Source: Heterodera schachtii (Eukaryota > Nematoda > Chromadorea > Rhabditida > Heteroderidae). Taken from it: 64,000 nucleotides of DNA. The translations under genes were made by a program, and so were the position numbers. The DNA is taken from contig SIJG01000055.1 in the NCBI GenBank assembly GCA_023374025.1, forward strand, positions 248,001 to 312,000, written 5' to 3'. The notes beneath the pieces are model-generated. The model ran no database searches. It saw only the letters and a list, made by a program, of their open reading frames with translations, and was not told where the DNA came from. Shown here one piece after another: positions 47,101-59,100 of this stretch; positions within the stretch are counted from its first letter, which is position 1, and every line of letters starts with the position of its first letter.

Positions 47101-50100
47101 AATGACACTTTTTGGCCGATTGGACGCCATTTCGGAAGTGAGAAATTCCAACCGGGGGGGGGGGGGAAGGGAAAGCATCGAATTGGAATGAAAATTCAAT
47201 TGGAAAAGCATTGCCCAATTAGTAGCTTAACATAATGGGAGGAAAGAAACCTTCGCATTGTTTGAATCCTTTGTCTTTTCTGCAACCCATCATTAGCATC
47301 CCCCGCCTCATTCTCTTCTTATCCATCGCCAAAGATTAGTTTGGTCTGTCCCCCCCCCCCCCCCTCTCCCCCTTTCGTCCGTCCCCAATCAATGGACGAT
47401 GAATGACCCCTCCCCCGTCCATTTGCCTTCGTCCCCCGCCGTTCCTTCCCCGCACATTGCCCACCATAAAAAGGGCGCACTTTCCCCCGGGGGAGTGTTT
47501 GCTGACCCTCGGAATGGTCACTTTTCGGTTCGCTCACTGAGTGAGTGACCTTTCCCAAAACCGACATTTCTTATCGCCGCCGTCCGTCCGACGAATGCCT
47601 TTCGGTCATTGCAAAAGTTTAATTTTACTTTTGCTTTGATTTGCCATTCTCTCCCCCTTTTTCTTTCGGAATTATTCCCTTTTTGTTTGCAATTTTCGCT
47701 TTTAGGAGGACAGCGACGAGTTGCGCAGTGCCCAGTCGAGCAGAGCGTCCACCGCCCGCCAACAGTCGCAACGGAAAGAGGCGGCGGAAAAGCACCCGCA
47801 GGAAAAGCAGCCCCGGGGACACACCGAGCGGGAGGAGCACCAATTCCCTGCGCCTCCTCCCCATTTTGCGCACCCTTTTCAATTCGTTTTCACGAATCGG
47901 AAAAAGCGCCGACACATTCAGTCTCAGCTCAGGCGCAAAAGTCGACGAGTTGAGCACGCCGGAGGAAGAGAGTGTGGTCGGTGAGGAGGGCACAAAAGAG
48001 GCAGAGACGACGGCGCCGCCAAAAGTGCCGCCACTGAAATTGGAGGAATTGTCGCCGGAGGGCAAATCGCCGTCGGAAGTGAAAACATTTTGGAATGTGC
48101 ATTATGAAAAGAGAAGCGTTCAGACCGAGACGTATAACAGCTCATCGGACACGGACACTGTGCTGATACGAGAAGAAAAGGAGGAACGAAAAAGGGTAAG
48201 CAAAAAATAGAAAGACGGTAAAGGAATACTGTGGGAAAAGCATGGCATACTGTAATGGCTTTGGCATTTCCAAATATTCCCTTGAAGAAACCTTCCGTTT
48301 TTGGACCAAAGTTTATGTATGCAAAAAATGAATTTGTTCATAATTTAAACATTTTTTGAAAAACGAAATGATCGCCTGCGGTGTGGCGGGGCGGGGGGGG
48401 AGAGGTTACCGGACGGAAACAAATGAAATGAGCCAATAAATCGATTTTGGGCCCGCGGGGGACGGATGAAAGACACTTCGGTTGGGACAACGCAAGTGAT
48501 GCAACCCAACCAAGCAGTTGAAAAGGCAAAGTTTAGGCCAAAGATGAAAGCATTTTTGAAATCTAAAACCAATTCATTGAGACTTTTTTTTTGATTTTGC
48601 CATTTGTAATTTAAAATTCGGCACAATTTGGGGAGGGGGGGGAGAGAGTGAGAAGAGTGTGAGTCATCCTCCAATTTCATCATTTAACTATATATATAAT
48701 TATTCATAAAGAACAAGTGATTTGTTTAGGAAATCCCTGTCCAAATGTTTCACGCAACGCCGGCCGACGCGGACCGAGATCAGAGCGAATTGGAGGAAGC
48801 GATGACCGATCAGCAAATCACTTGGAGAGGAACTCCGCCGATGTAAAGGGGGGGGGGGAGAATGGCAAATTGGAAAATTAATTAGTCAAATGAATCAAAT
48901 AAAAAAGTGAGGGTGTAATGCCAAAAAAAAGAAAAGGAAATGCCAAAAAAGGCAAGTTGGGAGGATGATTAGCCAGTCACTAATTGTAATAATTGTACGT
49001 CCGTCCGTTGTGCCCTTTGTTTATTTTAATTTGCCCTTAATTATTCGAAGCCCCCCCCCCGTCCCTCCGATGGAACTCGTTTCCCCCCCCCCCCCCACCC
49101 CTCCCTTTGCCCTTATCTTTCGGATCTCTCTCCCCCTCCCCCTTCCCCTTCCATTTGGGTGTCCGTCGTCCGCCCCCTCAGGCGGCGTTTTCCCTTCCCT
49201 TCGGTTGGCAGCCGATTGCGATAAATTGAATCAAATATTTAAAAATCCTAAAGAAAAGTTCGTCAAGATTATTGAAAATAAATAATCACCCATTTTCTAA
49301 GTGAGTACGGCGTCCGTTCCCCGTCGATGTCAATTAATCTCGACAGAAGTCGGTAAGCGGACAAATGATCACACAAATGCGCAACATAAATAAATGAAAC
49401 AAAACAATTTTCAAAATGCTTATGATTTTGTGCCTTTCACAATGCTTTTCCTCCCATTTTTAATTGTGCCGCCCTTTCAGTGAATCGGAGCAATTGGACC
49501 ATTCCATCTGTTCGGACCCGCAATTGGACGAGAGTTTAATGGCGGCGAGTTTAATCGCGGCACACAAAAGGGCCATGGGGGAGGAGGAGGAGGAAACCCC
49601 CAGGGCAAAGGAAGGGGGGCAATGGGGGGAACAATGCCGGAGGGGCGGAGGGACCCAAACGGCGGCGGAAAGGGCGACGACGACACCCGCCGGCGGAGAA
49701 GGGTGGGAACGGCACGAAAGGTGCGCGAGAGTGACGCGACCAGGGCACACTCACCGACTCTATGGCACCTCCTCCCATTAGACAGTCTTCCACCTCATCA
49801 TCCGTCGAATTGGACGACGAAAGGGACGAACTTCCGCCACCACCGCCGCCGATGGTTCAGCAAAAGTTGCGGAACGGAATGCAGCGGGAGGAGAGAGAAG
49901 AAGCCCTTCGCCATTCTCAGCCTCTGCGCCTCCCCTCCCTTCCTCCGACCACGGCACAACTCCCCCATCACCAGCAGCAGCAACAGTCCCTTCCTCCGCT
50001 TCGTTCCCATCTTCCGCTTCCCTCCCGCGTCCATCCGTTACGTCCTCCGCCTCCTCCGCCACCGTCCGTTCCGCCCGTGTCAAAGCCATCGGTGACTCCG

Positions 50101-53100
50101 TTATGGGGCCGTAATGAGCGATTGGTTAATTATTTGCACGGATATGGCACTTTGTTGGGCAAGAACATGGAGGAGAAGGAGAACATCATCGTCGGACCAC
50201 GAAGAGACGCCAAATTGGAGGAGGAAGAACGCCGAAGGGCGGACGAATGGGCTGTGCATCCGATAATGCTGAAGGAGCAGAGGGGCCGACCCGAGGAACG
50301 AGTGATTCCCATCCAACGCAGAACGACAGCGCAGGAGACGACGCCATGGCGCGGGTCGCCGCTGCTCAGATCACCACGACGGATCAGCACGGAATGGACG
50401 AGCGGACCAACGCAAAACGGACACCGAAGAAATGGTGGGGTAAATGGACAATCCAACCTAAGGAAGGGCTTATCATTGTACTGCTCGAACTCCTCGTCCG
50501 CCTACCCCCCCCCCCCTCTCTCTTCCCAAGCGTCATTTTCCCCTTCCCCGCCCCCTCCCCCCTTCCCGTCCAATTCCCGACCACCAATGAATGTGCACAT
50601 TCCGGAGGAAATTCCTTCATTGCTCATTGAGCGATGATGAGTCACTGTCCCTCCGTCTCACCGGGGGAAACGGACGAAGGCGGGGGAAGACAATTTTGGA
50701 CGAAAGGAGGGACGAGTCATCCCAAGCCCAAACAGTACGGACGAAAGATGCGGGGGAGGGGAGGGGGACCAAAATTCGAAGACTTTCCTCCGCCAATGGA
50801 TGTAATAACATGCATTCCGATCATCAGCTGTTGCTGGACGCACCTTTTTAACATTTGCAAAGCGATGAATGATTTATTATGGGCGCGGGGGGGGGGGAAG
50901 AGGGAGCTGTACCCCCGTGCTTATTCCTCCAAATTCGCTCTTCTCATAAACATTGCCTCCGGGGGACGGGGGGACTCAGTCGTTCGAACTCGGCTGTTCC
51001 AACCCCCCCCCCCCTCCATCCATCACCTCTTCCCCCCCCCCCCCCCCCATCTCTCCTCCTTCCCCTCATCGTCCGTCCTTCTGTCCTCCTCCCCCCCCCC
51101 CCCGGGGGGTACCATTGCCCAAATCGGACAGATCGTCGGAGGGTTCGTTCCTTTGCCCAAGGTCCTTTTCCTTTTCCTTTTGCGCGTCCATTCCCGTTTT
51201 ATTGCCTTTCCCACCATTCGAATCGATCCTTTGCAGTCACAACACCGTTCACATTTCTTAGAGAATCTATTCCAATGTCGCTTATTTCAGTGCCAATGGC
51301 CACCGATCCGTCGGCACTTCCGCCGCCGACGTTTTACTCGTCAACGATACCGTCGAAGGTAATTAATGAATTAGCGATTGAAAAAAGGTTTTATCAAAAT
51401 TCACTGATAATGGGGGAGAGAAAAAGACACAAAATGCTAAAAAAAAAATAAGCGAAATTCAATAATGCTTTTCCTTTTTCTTTATCATTGGCCCTTCCGT
51501 CCTTTGCTTTCCGTTCGTTCCATTCATTTCTTTTTCTGTTAAATTCCGTTAATTTTCCACGCTGCGGAACTTTTTTTTTGTGGACAATTTGTGTGTGTGG
51601 TTTGGTTGGAATATTTAAAAAACGCCAACATCATCACATCATCCATCTCTTATCAGCTGACAGAAAAATATGGATGAAACGAAAACGCCGGGGGGAAGGG
51701 AGAAAAGGAGAAATAGGGGGAGGGGTCGGGTGGAGAGAAAAAGGTAGGGGGGGGGAGAGGGGAAAGGAAGGAAAGGAGGGGGGGAGGATTGGAGAGAAGC
51801 CAACCACAAAGCAAAAGCACGACCCACCCAACCCATCAAACATTCGTTTCATCTATAATTGTCATCATCCAAATTTCCGTTAATGGATCGGCGGATGGAC
51901 CACCGACTGACTGATCAGTGATCGGTCAGCGATTTTGTGAGTGGCGAAATTTGGAAAGTGCCAAAGAAGAAAATCGAAACGAATGTCCCGTCCGACCATT
52001 TCCCTTCTCCTCTTTTAGAGTTTGATGAAAGAATTATCTAAACCGGTCTTCGTCATTTCCCCTCCCTTAACTAATCAAAAGACAAATCCCCCCCCCCCCG
52101 AAAATGATAACAAAACGACTCTCACATTCATTCCATTCCATTCCTTCTTCATTCTTCCGATTTGCCATTTCTAAATAGGCTAAGACGATTTCCCCCCCCC
52201 CCCCCCCCCCAAATGCTTTTTCCCCGGCGTTAATCCAATTTGTCCCTCTTTCGACTGCAAATTATTCTTTTTGTTGCCGAAAAAGTCCAATATCCTTCAC
52301 ATTCTCATTGGCTTTCCTCCCAATGCCCCAAAATCCCTCCCCCCCCCCAAATTCCCATCCATCGCCCCCTCTTCCCCCCCCCCCCCCCTCCGTCCCTTTT
52401 CTTTTTCTTCCCATATTATCCGTTACGCCATTAACCCTGACCACTCGCAGAGGTGAAATAGGACAAAGCCATTAGCAATTACATTTCCTTTGATTAGGGA
52501 ATTGACCCGAACAAAAGGGTATATAAATGCGTCCATTTGCCATTCGTTCGCTGTTTTTCCTTCCGCCGTTTCATATCCGACCGCAAAGCATTCTTCCAAA
52601 CAGCTTTCACTCAATGCATTCGTTTGTTCGTTTTGCCTCCCTTTTCAATGCTTTTCACCGGCGGCGTGCGAAAGGGGCGGCACAAACGGCGGAAAGTGCG
52701 TTCGCCGCCACTCTCCGCGCAGCGGCGGCTCATTACGCCCGCTTCCGTCGCATTCACTCCCCGGATCAAAGGAGCAAAACGCGGCTTCGCTTTTCTCCTC
52801 CATCGATCGCAAAGATTGACGAAAAGCTCACTTAAACAACGGCAAAAGTGCCCATTTGCGTTCCTTTTATTCTGTTTTACTTGTTGAAATGGACAAAATC
52901 ACCCATTTGCCCTCGGCTGTTTGAGTCCCTCTCTAATTCCCCCCCCCTTCGCACCCATTTCAATTTGCATTTCTCTCCTCTTCTGCCGCTCTCTCCATGC
53001 TAACCGGTTACAAAGGTGACGGATGCCCTCGGGGGTCGGGGGGTGTCCCCCGCGGGGATTGTTTTGTCCGTGCTCACCTGCATTTTGCGCTGGTCAGACA

Positions 53101-56100
53101 TTGCCCCAGGGGTTCTGTCTGTCTCCCCCACCCCTCTCCTCTCTCCCGCGCATTGTCTCTCTCCGCTCTTTGTCTCTTGTCTCTCCTCCGCCACCACACT
53201 CCCTCCTCACCGTCCATTCACTCACTGTGCATAATTCGCCTCATTCGCCGCCGCACATTCAATTTGAAATTTGAGTGGTCACACCCACCACAACAATAAT
53301 CTTTCGCCCTGGGCACAGTCATCGACCGTCGCATTGACAAGAAAGCGCCGCGGGCATTCATTCATTTCCGCAGTTTCGCCCTTTAATACAAAACACTCTC
53401 CCACAGAAAGGCACGACCCCCTGCCATTGCTAATTTCTGTTAGCTTCATCACTTTCAATGTCTTTCCCCGGCGGGGGGTAACTTTTCACCCCCCACTCCC
53501 TTTTTGATGAGTGTTTGGCTTGTCCAAACATTGCGCCCTCGGGGGAATGTGTTTGTCGTCTTCGGCTAACGCCGCTAACCTCGGCCCATTCCATTTGTGT
53601 CCAAATATCGGCCAATTATTCTCCGATCGCCCGATGGTTCTGCTGCTCGTCCTCTGTCCGCTGCTTCCGCAAATAAACCGAGCGGACGAAGCATTTTACG
53701 CTGAGGGAAAGAAAGGCGCGGGGGGGGGGCGGAGAGGGACGGACAGTCGTCAGTGTATTTGCGCAATGATACAAATGGGGCAAGCGCAGGGGGGGGGGGG
53801 GGCGGGGGGCGAGACGCGGGGGTAAGGGGAGGGGAGGGGGGGGGGGGGGGGGGTTGACGTCCTCAAATCCCCCCCCCCCCCCACTCACTTTCAATTCAAC
53901 CGCTCCAATTTTCTTCTTCGCTTATTTTACAAAATGTCCCTACGGGAATTAGCAGAACTAAGAGGAAAATTAAAAATAAACGAACATTTAAATGATGATA
54001 ATGCCATTGCTTTCCGCGTTTAGCCCAATTCGCCGTTTGACAAATATTCCCGCGACAGTTCGTCGCCTCGCCATGACCAAAGTCTGCATGACGCGCCCTT
54101 TCTGATGTCCTCCTCCACCGCTAATTTCCCTCGGTCCTCCGTCCGCGACATTCCCATCCAACGTTCCGCGTCCGCGTTCGCCCCAATGTTTGGCAGTGCC
54201 GCGGGGGGCACGGTGCCGCCGCTGCCCTCCTCGCGCACGACAACGGCCGCACCAACGGAATATTACCGCAGAGAGGTGCGCTGGTTTGCCTTGGCCCTGT
54301 TTTCTTGTTAGGTCACCTCCTCCCCATTGTAGGTGCTGACGCGCACTCTCGTCACGCGCTCCTCCGAGGCGCTCAGTGCGCCGCCTCCGCTTGGCCGTTC
54401 GTCCCCTGCGGCGCCTTTTCTGACGTTGGAACAGTTGCCACCGCAGAGGGATGAAATGCCAGAGGAATATTGGTAAGGATGGGAGACCGAGGCTGGGGGG
54501 TTAATTAGCAAAGAATCAAAATTTTGATGGGGTAATTATGCAAATGTCGGCACTTTTTGTTTCCCTGCGGGTATTTTCCTCCAATGCCTTTCTCCCTAAG
54601 GCTTCGCTACTCGCGAAACGTCGAAGAGGAGGAGCGGCGAGTGCGCGAAGGGCAAGAGAGGCGAAAGCGCGAGGAAGAAGAACGCCGAAAGCGCGTGGAT
54701 GAGCAGCGCCGGCGATGGGAGCAGCAGGAGGTGGAGCAGTTGGAGCGGATACGGCGTGAGAGAGAACGAATGGAACAGGCGTTGGAGGCGCAAGCGTTGG
54801 ACCGCGAGAGGGTGGAAAGGGACCGCATCGGCCGCGACCGGGCGGAGCGTGAGGCGGCCGAAAAACGACGCCGCGAGGTGCGGCCCGCGACGGGGAACAG
54901 AAGCGCGGGCGGGGGTTTCCGCGAACTGCTGGCACGCGCCAGGGGCACGCGTCGCCCTCCGCCCAGCCGACTGGGGGTGGCGACGAAGCGCAATTTTGTT
55001 GAAACGAAAGCACAAAAGGAGCGAAAAATGGAAAATAAAATGACGCGACTGATCGATAATTGGCAAAGTCATTTAGTGGACTAATTACCTAATTAGCTGC
55101 CTTTATAAACTTTAAATTAAAGAACAAATTCAAATTTCTTCTTTTTTCAAATATTTTTCGGCTTTTACGCTTCATAGTTTTTCTTAGTATTAGTTGTTTT
55201 TTGTTTTTTTTTTGCTTCCTCACTTTTACTTTTTTCTTTTTTGACTTTTCCTTTTTTTGCTTTCCCTTTTTGGCTTTTTTTTCTTTTTGGCGTTTCGTTG
55301 CGTTTCTTTCGTTTCGTTTGTGTGATGAATGACCCTTTCGTTTGTCCCCTCTCTGAAGGAATGGGAGCGTATTGAGCGTGAACGTCGCCAATACGAAGAG
55401 ACGGAGTTGGAGAAGCGGCGCGAATTGGAACGCTTGGAACGCGAGCGGTTGGAGCGCGAGCGAGCGGAAGCGGAAAGGATGGAACGCGAGCGGCTGGAGG
55501 CACTGAGACGTGAGCAGGAGCGACTGGAGCAGCAGCGGTTGGAGCAGGAACGGGTCGAACGGGAGCGACTGGAGATTGAGCGACTGGAGGTGGACGGATG
55601 GCCAAACGAAGAACGCCATGCGGAAAACAGAACCTTTTGCACAGATTGAGCGCATCGAACGCATTAAGCGGGAGCAGCGAGAAAAGGAGGAACGCGACAG
55701 AGAGCGCGCAAAGCAAGAAGCGGAACGATTGGCACGCGAGCGCGACGAGTTGGAACGGTTGGAGCGCGAGCGAATCGAGCTGGAGCGACAGGCCATGGAA
55801 CTGCTGGTATTGCTAGACCAAGCATACTCTCGACTTTGCTATGTCACTTCAGGAAAAAGAGAGGCGTGAAGAGGAGGAACGCGAGCGTGAGAGGAGGGCG
55901 GAAGCACTGCGCGAAGCGCGCCGGAGGGAGGAGGAGTTGCTCGAGCGGGAGGCGCTCGAGCGCGTAGAACGCGAAGTTCAAGAGCGAGAGGCGGCACGCC
56001 GAGCACGTGAGCGTGCGGAGCAGGAACGCCTGGACGCACTGAGACGTGAGCAGGAACGGCTGGAACAGGAGCAGTTGGAGGCGGAGCGGCGAGAACGGGA

Positions 56101-59100
56101 GCGGCAAGAGGAGGAAAGAAGGGAGCGAGAACTGTTAGAAGGTGGGAGAAAAGAGAGGGGAATGGGAGTGGGGGCGGGGGAGGGAGAAGCCGGGAGACAA
56201 GGCAAAAGCAAAAGGATAAATGGTGGGGATATTAAGGGGGATTTAGGGAGGAGGAGGGGGGGGGGGGAAAGATTGAGTCGAGACGAGAGAGGAAGAGACG
56301 ACGAGGGAAAGGGGTGAGGACAAATACAAATGCAAAAACAAAGCGTAATCAAATCAAATTTGAAATTGACGGATCGTCAAATTTAGCCTCATTGCGCGCA
56401 AAGGAGCGGCGAGAAATCGAGCGACTAGAGGAGGAGGAGCGAGAGCGGCAGCGACAGGACGAGGAGAGACGGGAGAGGGAAAGACGCGAGAGGGAGCGAC
56501 TGGAGGCGATGGAACGCGAGCGGCAGCGACAATTAGAAGGTCTTAACTCGACAATGGCGGAAAAAGCTCTTAATAAATCACTGTAGAACAGCGCGAACGT
56601 GACCGAATCGCTGCTCTCGAGGCGTCCGCCATTGAAAGGCGAGCGCTCCGTGCGCGTGAAGAGCAGCGGGCGCGGGAGCGCGCGGATTTGGACAGACGCG
56701 CGGAAGAGTTGCGTGAGCAGGAAAAGCGTGAACGCGAGCGCAGGGATCGCGAACGGGCAGAAGAGGAGCGACGGCTGGCCGAACTCCGTGAGGCGGAACA
56801 GCGCAATGCGGGGCAACGCGAAAGGGAGCGGCGCGAGGCACAGGAGCGCGAGGAGCGTCGTCGAAAGGAGGGCTGGCGCAGTCGCGACCGCTTGGAGCAA
56901 TTGGCACGCGAGCGGGACGAGCGAGAGCGCTGGGAGGCGGAGAAGCGGCGATTGCTGGTGCGGCATTCCGCCCAATGGCACATAATGCAAATCATCATTC
57001 CTTCAGTCTGACTACGAGCAGGAAGCCCGCAAGCGGCAAGCACTGACTTCCAAAGAGACGCTTGAGCGTCTGACGCGCAAGCCGTACTATTCGCGCGAAA
57101 ATCTGACCCAACTCGGCACGGGCGGAGAGCCGACTGAGTACCGCGGCAAAGGCATTGAGCCGCCGGAATTCACCACGAAGGTCGGCGAAGCTTCGTCTCG
57201 GCACTTACCATTTGTCCATTCTGTGCCAGGTAGAACGACAAGTGATCGAACGCGTCGACCGCACTTTGTGGACAGAGCCGGAGACGACGCGCGTCTCCGC
57301 CGGATTGCCTCCGACGAGCTCCGCCTATTTCGGCAACACCGGCGGCATTTTTCCGTCTCTGTTGGACGCATCGGAAGAAAGCACGCGCGAGCGCATGTAC
57401 AACCCACGCGACGAGGACTTTCTGCGCCGCGGGGGTTCACAACGGACGTCGAAATACCGCGCACGAATGGAAAAAGCACGGAAGGATTTTCTGCAGGGAA
57501 CGGGCGGAGGCGCGGAACAATATCAGCCAAGTGCAGGTGAATGAATCGCTGGAAAGCTTTTCCCTGCCGACCGACATGGAAGCGAATGCCGTTCATTCCC
57601 CCCCTCACTTTTCCCCCGTTTAGACCCCGTCTCGGAACGTTTCCGCAAATCGACGGAAGAGTTGGCACGGCGTCGCGTCGAATACCGCGGGCCATTGCTG
57701 CAACGCTTTAACAGTGGCGAATTCGCTCACCCGCCAATTGAGCCACAGCTTATGCATTACGCGACCGGACTTGGCCGCAGTCCCTACGAGCAGGTGACCG
57801 ACCCCCAGGGGAAAGGGGCCAAACGGAGAGACCATCAGACAAAACACCCCTGGGGGGGGGGGAAGGGTTATCTCTGCTGCTATCTCTATTTTACCCTTTT
57901 GAGTTCCTTTCTCTCTCTCTCTCCCTCTCTCTCTGTCTCGTTCTCTTCCTTTCTCTAACTCTTACCCATACCAATGATTTCTCTTTCTTTCCTTCCTTTC
58001 CTTTTTGTCCCTTTCTTCCTCCCTTTCTCTCATCCATCTCTTTTTCTTTTCCCCTCCCTGTTTCCCCCTCTTTCTCTTCCCCTCTCCAATTGTCCCCAAT
58101 TCGTCCGTCCGTTCGCCGCTCCGTTCGTTCCGTCCACCGATGCGTTGCGTTCTTCCAGGAGTTCCAGCGTCTGTTGGCCAAGGCGCGTCGTCAACTCGCC
58201 CATTACTTTCGTCGCGCCCATTGCCAGCAGCGCAATTTCCATTCGGATGCCTCCGGCAATTCCTTCCACGCGTCGCCTTTGGCACATTTACACGCCACGA
58301 GATGGGCGACAACGGCACCGGAGGAGCAAATGGCCCACAGGGTACGGGCCTAACAAAAGCCCAGCGGTGCTTTCCGTGGATTTGGCCGACTTTCCAATGG
58401 ATTGGCTTTCTTTCTTTTCCCTCTCTTTTTTTTTGCCTTGGCATTTCTTAATCAGTGCCATTGTTCACTTTCTTTGCTTAGGCTTTGAGTTTCTTCGGTT
58501 TTTGTTTTCTCTGAGGTGTCTTTTCTTTCCTTTCTTTCTTTTCAATTTGCCAAAATCCCCGCAAAATTTCATTTCCGTCCGCAGGACGAACACCGGCGAG
58601 GGTCACGCTCAGTGTTGGACTACAGCCCACGCCAAAGCCGAAGGGACATGGGGGAACAGGAGGCCGAGGCACAGCACTCGCGCTCAAAAAGTGCGGATTA
58701 TCTGACGGACCCGCGAAGGTCGGCGGAAGGAAAACGGGCGGAGGGGGGGGGGGGTAATTAAGCAAATTGAATGGCTTTGGCTTTAATTGTTGAATTGGCG
58801 TTGTGTTTGCTTGTCCTCCGCTGACATTTGCTGTCCTGTTTAGGCCACGTGATGAGCATCACATTCCTGAGAATGATCTGCAAAAGAGTGTCATCGGCTC
58901 CGCTTTGTCCCCTCCGTCCGTCGCGCCAATGGGCGCCCCTGCGGGGGAACACGAACTGCGCTTTCGCAAATCGACGGAGCGCATCCATGCGCCGGATTGG
59001 TACCGCGACTATCATCAGCAGCAGGCACCGCCGTCGCAATACCAACACGCGCCGACGATGCCGTCGCCTATGACCACCGCAACTTCCGGCATTTTCTCGG

